The notes under the pieces: generated by a model | Database searches by the model: none | Told to the model about the DNA's origin: nothing | The model's input: only the letters and a program-made list of their open reading frames with translations | Program-made: the position numbers and the translations under genes | Part shown: positions 1 through 9,081 of the stretch, piece by piece | How positions within the stretch are numbered: position 1 is the stretch's first letter | Layout: each line of letters begins with the position of its first letter | DNA from: Aquabacterium soli | GTDB lineage: Bacteria > Pseudomonadota > Gammaproteobacteria > Burkholderiales > Burkholderiaceae_C | Direction: 5' to 3' | NCBI RefSeq assembly: GCF_003933735.1 | Contig: NZ_RSED01000007.1 | Location: forward strand, 186,001-250,000 | DNA length: 64,000 bases

Positions 1-142
1 TCTCGGCGTTCAGGTTCAGCTGCACGTCGACATTGGGGTTGCCTTGCTCCAGGAAGATCTGGGGGGCATTGGGCAGCTCGACCGACAGGTCCTTCAGGTA
101 GATGCGCTGGATGTTGAAGCTGGGTTGGGCTTGGTCGCTCAT
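1..142 (-). CDS. secB: Protein-export chaperone SecB (N-terminal part)
   Basis: Only the first 47 codons are in the window; the gene runs off the left edge. The visible protein begins [20 protein letters not shown] and continues through [19 protein letters not shown]. This is the conserved SecB beginning, with the [21 protein letters not shown] pattern. SecB is a tetrameric cytosolic chaperone that holds preproteins unfolded and delivers them to SecA. It is the last visible member of a rhodanese-grxC-secB order, well known in proteobacteria. The ATG is at 142, and 226 bp separate it from grxC, so it may also have its own promoter. Confidence 0.93.
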   Translation of the reverse strand, partial: MSDQAQPSFNIQRIYLKDLSVELPNAPQIFLEQGNPNVDVQLNLNAE

Positions 143-229
143 GTGATCCTCGAGTGTGCGTGAATATCGGTGAATTGGTTCAGGCCGGGGCGCTGCGGTT
201 GGCGCGGAGAACTCCAAGCCGGAAAGGCA

Positions 230-257
230 ACAGGGCTGGATTATCGCCCAGCCCTGT
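230..257. terminator. Perfect 10-bp stem-loop between grxC and secB
   Basis: ACAGGGCTGG (230-239) is followed by an 8-nt loop and its exact reverse complement (248-257). It lies in the 226-bp gap downstream of grxC and upstream of secB on the minus strand. There is no U-run after the stem, so it could attenuate or process the transcript rather than terminate it. The rest of the gap shows nothing else I recognise. Confidence 0.35.
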
Positions 258-368
258 GACAGCCCTCGGTGGGGCAGCGCTCATGGTTTGCAGGGAATTC
301 CCCCTGTTTCGGGGTGCCTGCGCCCGGATGGGCGCCATGGCGGACAGCTTGTCCGCCAGGCCCTGGGA

Positions 369-632
369 TCAGGCTGCCTGGGCCAACAGGGGCACCAGCT
401 TGCCTTCCTGGTCGAGCGCGATCAGGTCGTCGCAGCCACCCACGTGCGTGTCGCCGATGAAGATCTGCGGCACGGTGCGCCTGCCGGTGATTTCCATCAT
501 GTGGTCACGCTGCTGGGGATCGAGGTCGATGCGGATCTCTTCGATGGCGCTGACGCCGCGTTGCTTGAGCAGCATCTTGGCCCGCTGACAGTAGGGGCAG
601 ACCTGCGTGGTGTACATCTTGACGTTCTGCAT
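369..632 (-). CDS. grxC: Glutaredoxin 3
   Basis: An 87-residue thioredoxin-fold protein, the usual size for GrxC. It carries the dithiol active site CPYC (residues 12-15), the cis-proline segment TVPQIFIG and the C-terminal glutathione-binding GGCDDL. Glutaredoxins reduce disulfides and glutathione mixed disulfides in the cytosol using glutathione. It sits between the rhodanese gene and secB on the same strand, a conserved order also found in enterobacteria. The start at 632 (MQNVKMYTTQVCPYC) fits the family N terminus. Confidence 0.95.
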   Translation of the reverse strand: MQNVKMYTTQVCPYCQRAKMLLKQRGVSAIEEIRIDLDPQQRDHMMEITGRRTVPQIFIGDTHVGGCDDLIALDQEGKLVPLLAQAA

Positions 633-737
633 GGCTTTGGCTGCTGGCTTGTATGAGGGGATTGTCCTGCCCCGGGGTTAACCAAGGCGCCGACAAGGTG
701 TTGCCACCCTGGTGTAGGGCGGCTGGCACACCATGGC

Positions 738-1154
738 TCAGGCGGCCTTGTCAATCGGCAGATTGGCCTCGCGCCAGGCCTTCAGGCCGCCGCGCAGGGC
801 CTGGGCCTTGTCGTAGCCCAGGGCCTTGAGCTTGGCTACCGCCTTGCCGGCGCGCGCGCCCGTGGCGCACACCACCACCAGGGGCAGCTGCTTGTTGGTG
901 GGCAGGCCCTTGACGCCATCGGCGATGGTGTCCAGCGGCACGTGGCGGGCATTGCGCACGTGGGCGGCCGCGAACTCGGCGGCATCGCTCACGTCGATCA
1001 CCGTGGCTTTCTCGCGGTTGATCAGCATCACGGCGGCCTGGGGCTCGAGGTCGCCGCCGCCAGCGCCATTGCGCAACTGAAGCCACAGCAGGGCGCCGCC
1101 GGAGCCCAGGGCTGCGGCGATCCAGTACCAGTTTTGGGTGAGGTAACTCATCAT
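738..1154 (-). CDS. Membrane-anchored rhodanese-like protein (YibN type)
   Basis: 138 residues. An N-terminal hydrophobic segment (WYWIAAALGSGGALLWLQL) should anchor the protein in the inner membrane. One rhodanese domain follows, with the active-site loop VVVCATGARAGKAV containing the cysteine expected for sulfurtransferase activity. The gene precedes grxC and secB on the minus strand, the order seen for yibN in enterobacteria. Two adjacent ATG codons (1154 and 1151) are both possible starts; a TTG further upstream (1172) is less likely. The physiological sulfur donor and acceptor cannot be told from sequence. Confidence 0.85.
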   Translation of the reverse strand: MMSYLTQNWYWIAAALGSGGALLWLQLRNGAGGGDLEPQAAVMLINREKATVIDVSDAAEFAAAHVRNARHVPLDTIADGVKGLPTNKQLPLVVVCATGARAGKAVAKLKALGYDKAQALRGGLKAWREANLPIDKAA

Positions 1155-1211
1155 GATGCGTGTGGCGTGCAAGTGGTCCCGACGGGCGGGGGCCCGTGCG
1201 CGGAACCGGAG

Positions 1212-1217
1212 ATTATA
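1212..1217 (-). promoter_or_regulatory. Candidate -10 element in the divergent rhodanese/gpmA region
   Basis: On the minus strand the hexamer reads TATAAT, matching the sigma-70 -10 consensus, 58 bp upstream of the rhodanese start. The surrounding AT-rich stretch (ATTATAAAAT) could also serve the divergent gpmA. No convincing -35 was found at 16-18 bp spacing on either strand. Confidence 0.35.
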
Positions 1218-1303
1218 AAATCCCTGGATCCGGTGTGCGGTAAGCCATATGGCCTGCCGCGCCGCCTTCCTTCTTTTTGACTGACCAACAAGGCAGCAGC
1301 GCC

Positions 1304-2047
1304 ATGTACAAGCTTGTCCTCATCCGCCACGGCGAATCGACCTGGAACCTGGAAAACCGCTTCACCGGCTGGACCGATGTGGAACTGACCCCCACGGGCG
1401 TGGAGCAGGCCAAGCAGGCCGGCCGCCTGCTCAAGGCCGAGGGCTACGAGTTCGACGTGGCCTACACCTCGGTGCTCAAGCGCGCCATTCATACCCTGTG
1501 GCACACCCTGGACGAGATGGACCGTCCGTGGCTGCCGGTGGTCAATTCCTGGCGCCTGAACGAGCGCCATTACGGAGGCCTGCAGGGCCTGAACAAGGCC
1601 GAGACCGCCAAGCAGTACGGCGATGAGCAGGTGCTGGTGTGGCGCCGCAGCTATGACACGCCGCCGCCCGCACTGGACGCCAACGACCCGCGTGGCCAGC
1701 GCCAGGACATCCGCTACGCCAAGCTGCAGCCCGAGCAGATCCCGCTGACGGAATGCCTGAAGGACACCGTGGCCCGCGTGCTGCCGTTCTGGAACGAGGC
1801 CATGGCACCGGCCATCAAGGCCGGCAAGCGCATCGTGGTGGCCGCGCACGGCAACAGCATCCGCGCCCTGGTCAAGTACCTGGACAACATCGGCGATGAC
1901 GAGATCGTGGGCGTGAACATCCCGAACGGCATCCCGCTGGTGTACGAGCTGGACGCCGACCTCAAGCCCATCCGCCACTACTACCTGGGCGATGCCGAAG
2001 CCGCCGCGAAGGCCGCTGCGGCCGTGGCCACGCAGGGCAAGGCCTGA
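1304..2047 (+). CDS. gpmA: 2,3-bisphosphoglycerate-dependent phosphoglycerate mutase
   Basis: 247 residues, the usual length for the dPGM family. It interconverts 3- and 2-phosphoglycerate in glycolysis and gluconeogenesis through a phosphohistidine intermediate. The motif [10 protein letters not shown] near the N terminus holds the phospho-accepting histidine; [13 protein letters not shown] and the C-terminal [13 protein letters not shown] supply the other catalytic residues. The start at 1304 gives the family N terminus [10 protein letters not shown]; an in-frame TTG at 1277 would add ten unconserved residues. Divergent from the rhodanese-grxC-secB group. Confidence 0.97.
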   Translation: MYKLVLIRHGESTWNLENRFTGWTDVELTPTGVEQAKQAGRLLKAEGYEFDVAYTSVLKRAIHTLWHTLDEMDRPWLPVVNSWRLNERHYGGLQGLNKAETAKQYGDEQVLVWRRSYDTPPPALDANDPRGQRQDIRYAKLQPEQIPLTECLKDTVARVLPFWNEAMAPAIKAGKRIVVAAHGNSIRALVKYLDNIGDDEIVGVNIPNGIPLVYELDADLKPIRHYYLGDAEAAAKAAAAVATQGKA

Positions 2048-2063
2048 GCGATCGCTCATGGAT

Positions 2064-2086
2064 CGAGCCGGCGCGCTGCCGGCTCG
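2064..2086. terminator. Perfect 9-bp stem-loop between convergent gpmA and EEP gene
   Basis: CGAGCCGGC (2064-2072), a 5-nt loop and its exact complement (2078-2086) fill most of the 39-bp gap between two convergent genes. It abuts the stop codon of the minus-strand gene. There is no long U-run on either side, so bidirectional termination is inferred from position and stem strength. Confidence 0.5.
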
Positions 2087-3139
2087 TCAAGGCGCCATGT
2101 TGTCCAACTGCACACCCAGCGGGCAGTGGTCGGACACCAGGCGCCTTTCTTCTTCCAGCGTGTAGGGCAGGCGAGCGAAGCGCACGCGGCTGGTGGCGAA
2201 ACGCAGGCTCTGGCCCATCAGCACGTCGTCGATGTAGCGGCTGTGCTTTTCTTTCGACGTGCAGGGCACGTAGACCTGCTTGTTGGTGGCGGGATAGAGC
2301 ACCGCGCCTACCGGGCGGTCATCGCTGATGGCATCTAGCAAGGCCAGGGGCGCGGCTTCGTCCGGGCCGGCGGCCAGGCGTGCGTCGCGATCGAGGTGTC
2401 GGTTGAAATCGCCCAGCACGGCGAAGTGCTGTTTCTCGCGCACGCGGGCATCCACCCAACGCTCGATCACCGGCACCTGCTGACGCAGCTTGCCGCACGG
2501 TGCGAACTCTCGGTCCAGCGCGCCCTCGAAGCAGCCACTCTTGAGGTGCACGGCCAGCAGGCGCACGGCATTCTTGGTGTTGGGGTAGAGCGTGATGTCG
2601 GCGCCGCCGCGGGTGCGGCCGTCGATGTCGAGCGCCTGCAGCGGCGGGTTGCAGCGGTAGGGCACGCCCTGGCGGATCGCGAAGCCCACCTTCTGCGGGT
2701 GGGCGCGCGGCGTGAAGCAGTCCAGCGCCCAGCCCTGGCGGAACACCTGGCCGGCCGCCTTCGGACCATCGACCTCTTGCAAGGCCACCACCACGTCACC
2801 GGGCAAGGCGGCCGCACGGCGGGCGACCCCGGCCAGCGCCTCGAAATCGGCGTTGCTGCGCAGTGGCGGTGGTTTGCGCCCTGGGGCGCAGGGCACGGCC
2901 CGCTCATCGCTGGCGGGCTGCTGGCGCTGGCAGTGCGCCCGCAGCTCACGCTCGTCCGCGGGGGCGATCAGCCACTCCATGTTCCAGGTCATCAGCGTGA
3001 GCGGGCGGCTCTGCGCCTGCACCAGGCCAGGGCTGGCACCCAACGCGGCGGCGGCCAGCAGCGCGCTCAACGTCCTCGATGCACGGGTGGCATGCCGCAT
3101 GAACACGGCCATGGGGATACTGCGTTGCGTAGCCGTCAT
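2087..3139 (-). CDS. Exported endonuclease/exonuclease/phosphatase-family protein
   Basis: 350 residues with an N-terminal signal-like segment (RTLSALLAAAALGASPGLVQA), so probably periplasmic or secreted. The EEP fold is shown by TWNMEWL near the mature N terminus, VVALQEVDG with the metal-binding Glu, VLGDFNRH and the C-terminal SDHCPLGVQ with the catalytic His. EEP enzymes are metal-dependent phosphodiesterases acting on nucleic acids, lipids or phosphoesters; the substrate here is unknown. The ATG at 3139 is preferred over an upstream TTG at 3157. Last gene of the minus-strand run that begins with aroQ; 23 bp separate it from the PfkB gene. Confidence 0.85.
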   Translation of the reverse strand: MTATQRSIPMAVFMRHATRASRTLSALLAAAALGASPGLVQAQSRPLTLMTWNMEWLIAPADERELRAHCQRQQPASDERAVPCAPGRKPPPLRSNADFEALAGVARRAAALPGDVVVALQEVDGPKAAGQVFRQGWALDCFTPRAHPQKVGFAIRQGVPYRCNPPLQALDIDGRTRGGADITLYPNTKNAVRLLAVHLKSGCFEGALDREFAPCGKLRQQVPVIERWVDARVREKQHFAVLGDFNRHLDRDARLAAGPDEAAPLALLDAISDDRPVGAVLYPATNKQVYVPCTSKEKHSRYIDDVLMGQSLRFATSRVRFARLPYTLEEERRLVSDHCPLGVQLDNMAP

Positions 3140-3162
3140 GGCAGGGTTCTCAGGCAATGGGC

Positions 3163-4077
3163 TCAGACCTGGGCGAGCAGCGCCTGGCGATCAATGGTGT
3201 AGGTCTGCGGGCCGGGGGTGGCGATCTTGGCCGCGCCCATCTGGTTGCCCAGGCGCACGCTGCGCACCAGGTCCCAGCCTTGCGACAGGCCGTACAGCAG
3301 GCCGCCACGGAAGGCGTCGCCACAGCCGGTCGGGTCGACCACGGTGTCGGCCTTCAGACCCGGCACATGCGTGGCCGTGCCTTGCTGCCACACGTTGCAG
3401 CCTTCGGCGCCCAGGGTCTCGATCAGGCCCTTGAGGTGCGGCTGGCGCGAGATCTCGGCCAGGGACTGGCCCACGCGGTCGGCCAGCATCTTGCCTTCGT
3501 AGTCGTTCACGGCCACCCAGGTGGCTTGACCGATGAAACGCTTGAGGTCTTCGCCGTCGAACATGGGCAGGCCCTGGCCCGGATCGAAGATGAAGGGCAC
3601 CTTGGCCTGGGCCAACTGGGTGGCGTGCTCGATCATCGCGTCGCGGCCGTTGGGGCCGACGATGGCCAACTGCAGATCGTCGCGCTGGGGCACGGCCTGG
3701 CTGTGGGCGTTCGACATCGCGCCTGGGTGGAAGGCGGTGATCTGGTTGTTGTCGTTGTCCGTGATGATGGTGCATTGGGCCGTCATCGCATCGGGCAGCG
3801 TCTTGACCAGATCAAGCGGCACGCCCCATTCGCGCAGGCGTTCCAGGTAGGGGGCACCGTCGCTGCCCAGCGTGGCCATGATCAGCGGTGTGCCACCCAG
3901 CAGGTGCAGGCTGTAGGCGATGTTGCCGGCGCAACCTCCGTATTCGCGGCGCAGCGTGGGCACCAGGAAGGACACGTTCAGGATGTGCACCTGGTCGGGC
4001 AGGATCTGATCTGCGAAGCGGCCTTCGAAGCGGCTGATGTTGTCGAAGGCGAGCGAGCCGCCAATGAGGATGGCCAT
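3163..4077 (-). CDS. PfkB-family carbohydrate/nucleoside kinase
   Basis: 304 residues. It begins MAILIGGSLAFDNISRFEG, typical of the adenosine-kinase branch of PfkB. It includes the conserved GGCAGNIAYSL near residue 45 and the C-terminal signature DPTGCGDAFRGGLLYG, whose Asp is the catalytic base and whose GAGD-like segment forms the anion hole. Expected to phosphorylate a sugar or nucleoside with ATP in the cytosol; substrate not assignable. It follows the zinc-ribbon gene by 22 bp, an association common in Burkholderiales. Upstream in-frame starts are rejected because the extra residues are out-of-frame shadow of the zinc-ribbon gene. Confidence 0.88.
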   Translation of the reverse strand: MAILIGGSLAFDNISRFEGRFADQILPDQVHILNVSFLVPTLRREYGGCAGNIAYSLHLLGGTPLIMATLGSDGAPYLERLREWGVPLDLVKTLPDAMTAQCTIITDNDNNQITAFHPGAMSNAHSQAVPQRDDLQLAIVGPNGRDAMIEHATQLAQAKVPFIFDPGQGLPMFDGEDLKRFIGQATWVAVNDYEGKMLADRVGQSLAEISRQPHLKGLIETLGAEGCNVWQQGTATHVPGLKADTVVDPTGCGDAFRGGLLYGLSQGWDLVRSVRLGNQMGAAKIATPGPQTYTIDRQALLAQV

Positions 4078-4099
4078 GGTGGTGTCCGTTTGAAAGAGA

Positions 4100-5596
4100 T
4101 CAGGGATAGAACAGCTCGACCGTGTAGCCGGCCAGCGCCAGATCGGGCGCGCGCAGCTGCCATTGCAGCGTGGTGCTGCTCTGGGCTGGCACGGCGTCGG
4201 GCGGCCGGGTGCTGCGGTCCGTGTCCGCATTGTCGCTGGCCGCGCGCGTGGCGGTCTTGACATCGAACACGCGCCGCACGACGACCGCGCCGTTGGCATC
4301 GGTCAGGCTGAGGTCCAGGTGGGGCCAGGCCAGCGTGGCCTCGGCCCGGTTGTGGATGATGGCGGTGAGCCGGTAGGTGTCTTCGCCGAGCGAGCTGGTC
4401 TTGACGAGGGCGATGTTGTCCACCTGCAGGTCTTCAATCTGCATGGGCGGGTTGATCCGGCAGCCGGTGAGCTGGCACCACTGGGCCAGGTAGGGCGCCA
4501 GGGCCGGGTAGTGGCTGGCCAGCCGGTCGTGCTCCTTCTGGGCTACCTGGGCGGCCAGCAGCAGGGCCAGGGCCAGGGCGGTGAAGGACAGCACGGCGCG
4601 CACCGCCGGGTGGCGCCAGATGGCCTTGCGCTCGGCCTGCTTGATGAAGCCAGGGGCTTCGGTCTGCGGGCCACGGCCACGCGTGCCGGGGCGGCCCTTG
4701 CGCTTGCTGGGGGGCGGCAGGGATTGTTCGGGCCGGTAGTCGCCATCCTCGGGCAGGCGCGAGGGGATGGTGTTGGGGCCGTGATCGGTGTCTGCGTCCG
4801 ATGCAGGCGGTGTCGCGGCGGCCACCACGGCGGAAGGTGTTGCCGCGGGGGGCAGGGGCGATGCGTCGGACGCCTGCGCGGGTTCGGCGGGATCAGTGGC
4901 CTCGGCCGGTGCGGTCTCGCCCACCGGGTCTGTTTCAGGGAAGTTGAGCGTGTCTTCACCTGAGCGGCTCCAGCCGGCCGCCCAGTCGTCGTCCAGATCG
5001 GCCATGGCATCACTGGGAAACTCGGCGTCGGCGAACTCGGGGCCGCGGCGGGACCGACGGCGGGTGGGCGGCCGCCTTTCGTCGGAAGGCAGCAGGTAAC
5101 GCGAATCCAGCGCGTCGGATTCGTCGGTGACGGGGTATTCGCCCTCGTCGCCGTTGTCATCATTCGCCGTCCGGATGGCGGGCTGGGTCAGCGCGGACAT
5201 CGCGGCGGCCACGGCCTCGTCGGACGGGGGCAGGTCCAGTTCGAAATGGGTGACGGCCGAGGTCGGGCGGCGGTCCTGCGGCGGCAGGTCGTCGCGGATC
5301 ACCGCGTCGTCAGGGGCCGGTGGGAAGGCCGTCGGCTCTGTCGCCTGGAAGGCTTCGGCAGGGCTGGGCACGGCAGGCGGTTCTGGCAGCGACGGGCTGG
5401 GCGGCTGCGTGACCACCGTGGTGGGCGGCACGATGCGCTGTGGGGGCGCCTCGCGCTCCATGTCGAACAGCCCTTCGAGGGCGTTGAACACCTCGGTGCA
5501 GCGCCCGCAACGCACCCAGCCTTCGGACACCTTCAATTGGTCTTGAACGACCTTGAAGATGGTGTTGCAGTGGGGGCAGCGGGTGGCCAGGCTCAT
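4100..5596 (-). CDS. Zinc-ribbon (MJ0042-type) membrane protein with DUF3426 C terminus
   Basis: 498 residues. The N terminus holds a zinc ribbon (CPHCNTIF then VRCGRCTEVF, residues 8-37). A long acidic, proline-rich, low-complexity middle (about 65-330) follows, then a basic stretch and one membrane helix (AVLSFTALALALLLAAQVA, near 335-355). The C-terminal domain contains YPALAPYLAQWCQLTGCRI and IHNRAEATLAWPHLDLSLTD, typical of DUF3426. That places the ribbon in the cytoplasm and the C-terminal domain in the periplasm. Function unknown; it lies between prmA and the PfkB gene, 22 bp from each. Confidence 0.85.
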   Translation of the reverse strand: MSLATRCPHCNTIFKVVQDQLKVSEGWVRCGRCTEVFNALEGLFDMEREAPPQRIVPPTTVVTQPPSPSLPEPPAVPSPAEAFQATEPTAFPPAPDDAVIRDDLPPQDRRPTSAVTHFELDLPPSDEAVAAAMSALTQPAIRTANDDNGDEGEYPVTDESDALDSRYLLPSDERRPPTRRRSRRGPEFADAEFPSDAMADLDDDWAAGWSRSGEDTLNFPETDPVGETAPAEATDPAEPAQASDASPLPPAATPSAVVAAATPPASDADTDHGPNTIPSRLPEDGDYRPEQSLPPPSKRKGRPGTRGRGPQTEAPGFIKQAERKAIWRHPAVRAVLSFTALALALLLAAQVAQKEHDRLASHYPALAPYLAQWCQLTGCRINPPMQIEDLQVDNIALVKTSSLGEDTYRLTAIIHNRAEATLAWPHLDLSLTDANGAVVVRRVFDVKTATRAASDNADTDRSTRPPDAVPAQSSTTLQWQLRAPDLALAGYTVELFYP

Positions 5597-5618
5597 AAGG
5601 CCACGTTTATGCCACCGA

Positions 5619-6551
5619 TCAGGCGGGTTTTTGCGCCGTCATCAGGATCCAGCCGTCTTCTTCGTTGGCAACCTGCAACTGCAAGCCCACGCCAGCATAG
5701 GCGTCCTTCAGTTCCTGCTCCTGGCGCGCCAGGATGCCGGCCAGCACCAGGTGGCCGCCGGGGGCCACATGGCCAGCCAGCAGCGGGGAAAGCAGCTTGA
5801 GCGGTGTGGCCAAAATGTTGGCCAGCACGACGGGGTAGCTGCCCTGCGATTCACCGATCAGGTCGGGCAGGCCGGCGTTGATCGGTGTGCGGCCCTGGGC
5901 ATCGGCCAGGTGAGCCAGGTTGGCCGCGGCATTGGCCTCGGTGGAGTCGACCGCCGCTGGGTCGATGTCGACCGCATCGACCTGCGCCGCGCCGAACAGC
6001 GCCGCGCCGATGGCCAGGATGCCCGAGCCGCAGCCGTAGTCCAGCACGCGGCGGCCTTGCAGCTCACCGGCGTGGCCGGCGATCCACTTCAGGCACATGC
6101 GCGTGGTGGGGTGGGTGCCGGTGCCGAAAGCCAGGCCCGGGTCCAGCCGCAGGGCGGTGGTGGCCTGGGCTGGCACCTCGTGCCACGTAGGCACGATCCA
6201 GAAGGTGTCCGTGATGGGCACGGGCGCGAACTGCGACTGCGTCAGGCGCACCCAATCCTGATCGGCCACTTCCTGGATGCCCTGCACGTGGATGTCGGTG
6301 GCCCAGTCCTGCGCCAGGATCAGGGTGGCGGCTTCCAGTGCGGCGGCTTCGTCAGGGAAGAGGCTCTTGACGGTGGAGCGCTGCCAGGCCTCGCGCGACA
6401 CCGGCATGCCGGGCTCGCCCCACAGGGCTTCCTCGTGCTCGGTGTCGGCGTCGGCATCTTCGACCGACACCGAAAGGGCCTCGACCTCCATCAGCGCATC
6501 GCTGAGCAGTTCGACGTCGGCCTCGGTGGCGAGCAGGGTGAGTTCGTGCAT
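5619..6551 (-). CDS. prmA: Ribosomal protein L11 methyltransferase
   Basis: 310 residues, normal for PrmA. It uses S-adenosylmethionine to trimethylate ribosomal protein L11. The N-terminal substrate-recognition domain starts MHELTLLATEADVELLSDAL; the catalytic domain shows FGTGTHPTTRMCL, motif I VLDYGCGSGILAIGA, and the NILATPL motif after the Rossmann core. The frame stays open far upstream, but that part is a shadow of accC; the ATG at 6551 gives the family N terminus. The gene follows accC by 32 bp, a common betaproteobacterial order. Confidence 0.96.
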   Translation of the reverse strand: MHELTLLATEADVELLSDALMEVEALSVSVEDADADTEHEEALWGEPGMPVSREAWQRSTVKSLFPDEAAALEAATLILAQDWATDIHVQGIQEVADQDWVRLTQSQFAPVPITDTFWIVPTWHEVPAQATTALRLDPGLAFGTGTHPTTRMCLKWIAGHAGELQGRRVLDYGCGSGILAIGAALFGAAQVDAVDIDPAAVDSTEANAAANLAHLADAQGRTPINAGLPDLIGESQGSYPVVLANILATPLKLLSPLLAGHVAPGGHLVLAGILARQEQELKDAYAGVGLQLQVANEEDGWILMTAQKPA

Positions 6552-6583
6552 GTGGGTAGTCTGAGCGGTATCAGGCGGGCCGC

Positions 6584-7933
6584 TCAGCGCTTGCGCGCGG
6601 CCATCCAGTGTTCGAGGTAATGGATGTCGGTCCCGCCTTCGATGAACTTGGCGTCCACCATCAGCTCGCGGTGCAGCGGGATGTTGGTGTTGATGCCTTC
6701 GATCACGGTCTCGGACAGGGCCGTGCGCATGCGGGCCAGGGCCTGCTCGCGCGTGTCGCCGTGCACGATGATCTTGCCGATCATCGAGTCGTAGTTGGGC
6801 GGCACGAAGTAGTTCGTGTAGATGTGCGAATCGACGCGCACGCCAGGGCCGCCGGGCGCATGCCAGGTGGTGATGCGGCCGGGCGAGGGAATGAACTTGA
6901 CCGGGTCTTCCGCATTGAGGCGCACCTCGATGGCGTGGCCCCGCAGCTCGATCTGGCGCTGGGTGAAGGGCAGCTTCTCGCCGGCGGCCACGCGGATCTG
7001 CATCTGCACGATGTCGATGCCGCTGGTCATCTCGGTGACGGGGTGCTCCACCTGCACGCGCGTGTTCATCTCGATGAAGTAGAACTCGCCGTTCTCGAAC
7101 AGGAACTCGAAGGTGCCCGCGCCGCGGTAGCCGATCTTCTTGCAGGCGGCGGCGCAGCGCTCGCCCACCTTCTCGATCAGGCGGCGGGGGATGCCCGGTG
7201 CAGGCGCTTCTTCGATGATCTTCTGGTGGCGGCGCTGCATGGAGCAGTCGCGCTCGCCCAGCCACACGGCGTTCTTGTGCTGGTCGGCCAGCACCTGGAT
7301 CTCGATGTGGCGCGGGTGCTCCAGGAACTTCTCCATGTAGACCGCCGGGTTGCCGAAGGCGGCACCCGCCTCGGCACGCGTGGTCTGCACGGCGTGGATC
7401 AGTGCGGCCTCGGTGTGCACGACGCGCATGCCGCGCCCGCCGCCACCTCCGGCCGCCTTGATGATCACCGGGTAGCCCACGGCGCGGGCGGTGCGGATGA
7501 TCTCTTTCGGATCTTCGGGCAGGGCGCCTTCGGAGCCGGGCACGCAAGGCACGCCCGACTTGATCATGGCCTGCTTGGCCGAGACCTTGTCACCCATGGT
7601 GCGAATGGACTCGGGCGTGGGGCCGATGAAGGTGAAACCGCTGGACTCGACGCGCTCGGCGAAGTCGGCGTTCTCGGACAGGAAGCCGTAGCCGGGGTGG
7701 ATGGCCTCGGCATCGGTGACTTCAGCCGCCGAGATGATGGCCGGCATGTGCAGGTAGCTCTGCGCGGAGGGGGCCGGGCCGATGCAGACGGCTTCGTCGG
7801 CCAGGCGCACGTACTTGGCGTCGCGGTCGGCTTCTGAGTAGACCACCACCGACTGGATGCCCATCTCACGGCACGCACGCTGGATGCGCAGCGCGATCTC
7901 GCCTCGATTGGCGATCAGGATTTTCTTGAACAT
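6584..7933 (-). CDS. accC: Acetyl-CoA carboxylase, biotin carboxylase subunit
   Basis: 449 residues, the usual length. It carboxylates biotin on AccB with ATP and bicarbonate, the first half-reaction of fatty-acid synthesis. Visible are the N-terminal [16 protein letters not shown], the ATP-grasp glycine-rich loop [12 protein letters not shown], the metal/ATP-binding [16 protein letters not shown] and the RLNAEDP segment. It follows accB by 9 bp, so the two are certainly co-transcribed. Confidence 0.98.
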   Translation of the reverse strand: MFKKILIANRGEIALRIQRACREMGIQSVVVYSEADRDAKYVRLADEAVCIGPAPSAQSYLHMPAIISAAEVTDAEAIHPGYGFLSENADFAERVESSGFTFIGPTPESIRTMGDKVSAKQAMIKSGVPCVPGSEGALPEDPKEIIRTARAVGYPVIIKAAGGGGGRGMRVVHTEAALIHAVQTTRAEAGAAFGNPAVYMEKFLEHPRHIEIQVLADQHKNAVWLGERDCSMQRRHQKIIEEAPAPGIPRRLIEKVGERCAAACKKIGYRGAGTFEFLFENGEFYFIEMNTRVQVEHPVTEMTSGIDIVQMQIRVAAGEKLPFTQRQIELRGHAIEVRLNAEDPVKFIPSPGRITTWHAPGGPGVRVDSHIYTNYFVPPNYDSMIGKIIVHGDTREQALARMRTALSETVIEGINTNIPLHRELMVDAKFIEGGTDIHYLEHWMAARKR

Positions 7934-7942
7934 GGCCCCCCC

Positions 7943-8395
7943 TTATTCGATGACGAACAGGGGTTGGCCGTACTCGACCGGTTGGCCGTTGTCCACGAGG
8001 ATCTTGGTGATCGTGCCGGCCTTGTCGGTCTCGATCTCGTTCATGATCTTCATGGCCTCGATGATGCAGATGGCCTGGCCTTCCTTGACCTGATCACCCA
8101 CCTCGGCAAAGGCCTTGGCACCGGGGCTGGAAGCGCGGTAGAAGGTGCCGACCATGGGCGATTTGACCACGTGGCCGGTTTCGATCGGAGCGGCTTCGGC
8201 CACGGGGGCGGCTGCGGTGGCTGCAGCCGGGGCGGCGGCCACGGGTTGCGCCTGCATCACCGGCATGGCGACGGCCACGGGGGCTGCACCTGCCTTGACG
8301 ATGCGCACCTTGCCATCGGCCTCGGTGATTTCCAGTTCAGAGACGTTGGACTCCGAAACGAGGTCGATCAGGGTCTTGAGTTTGCGCAGGTCCAT
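7943..8395 (-). CDS. accB: Acetyl-CoA carboxylase, biotin carboxyl carrier protein
   Basis: 150 residues. It begins [20 protein letters not shown], has an Ala/Pro-rich flexible linker (about 45-72) and a C-terminal biotinyl domain with the modification site [10 protein letters not shown], where Lys is biotinylated. The domain carries the carboxyl group between AccC and the carboxyltransferase. It lies 78 bp downstream of aroQ and 9 bp upstream of accC. The more usual site reads EAMKMMNEIE; here Ile replaces one Met, which is tolerated in the family. Confidence 0.97.
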   Translation of the reverse strand: MDLRKLKTLIDLVSESNVSELEITEADGKVRIVKAGAAPVAVAMPVMQAQPVAAAPAAATAAAPVAEAAPIETGHVVKSPMVGTFYRASSPGAKAFAEVGDQVKEGQAICIIEAMKIMNEIETDKAGTITKILVDNGQPVEYGQPLFVIE

Positions 8396-8473
8396 GCTGA
8401 GGATCTCCAGGGTCGCCGGGCCGGGGCCCGGTCGGCTCGATGAAAAATAGGGGAGAAAAAGAGGGCGTCGGGC

Positions 8474-8926
8474 TCAGGCGGCCGGGGCGGGCGCGTTCAG
8501 GCGCTCCAGCGCGGCATCCAGGGCAAGCTGGTAACCCAGCACGCCCAGGCCGACGATGACGCCTTCCGCCAGATCCGAGAAATAGGAGTGGTGGCGGAAA
8601 GGCTCGCGGCGGTGCACGTTGGAGAGGTGCACTTCGATGAAGGGAATGGCCACGCCCGCCAGCGCATCGCGCAGCGCCACACTGGTGTGGGTGTAGGCCC
8701 CGGGGTTGATGACGATGAAGGCGGTGCCGTCCAGACGGGCAGCATGCACGCGGTCGATCAGCGCGCCTTCATGGTTGCTCTGGAAGGCGCTGAGCGTGGC
8801 GCCGCGTTGGACCGCGCGCTGGCTCAGGGCCGCGTTGATCTGCTCCAGCGTGGTGGCCCCGTAGACCTGTGGTTCTCGGACGCCGAGCAGGTTCAGGTTA
8901 GGGCCATGGAGGACAAGAATCTGCAT
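8474..8926 (-). CDS. aroQ: 3-dehydroquinate dehydratase, type II
   Basis: 150 residues, typical for type II. It dehydrates 3-dehydroquinate to 3-dehydroshikimate in the shikimate pathway. Motifs: [13 protein letters not shown] at the N terminus, [14 protein letters not shown], the loop [17 protein letters not shown], and [20 protein letters not shown] with the catalytic His. The ATG at 8926 yields the exact family N terminus; an upstream TTG at 8971 adds 15 unconserved residues. First gene of the aroQ-accB-accC-prmA run. Confidence 0.97.
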   Translation of the reverse strand: MQILVLHGPNLNLLGVREPQVYGATTLEQINAALSQRAVQRGATLSAFQSNHEGALIDRVHAARLDGTAFIVINPGAYTHTSVALRDALAGVAIPFIEVHLSNVHRREPFRHHSYFSDLAEGVIVGLGVLGYQLALDAALERLNAPAPAA

Positions 8927-9081
8927 GTGTTCGTTGAACGAAGGCCGGATTGTGTCCAACTGTTCGTTCAAGAAAATGAAAGTAGGCGGATTTTAAGCAC
9001 AAATGAGCACAAAAATCTCATCTGCTTATGTGCTTGAGCAATCTGCCCCGTAAAGCCGCCGTGGCAGGGGCTGGGGGCGTG

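Noticed and set aside
6552-7547. Upstream extension of the prmA frame to 7547
   Set aside because: It is the antisense-like shadow of accC: Arg/Pro/Ala-rich, no motifs; the PrmA N terminus begins at 6551.
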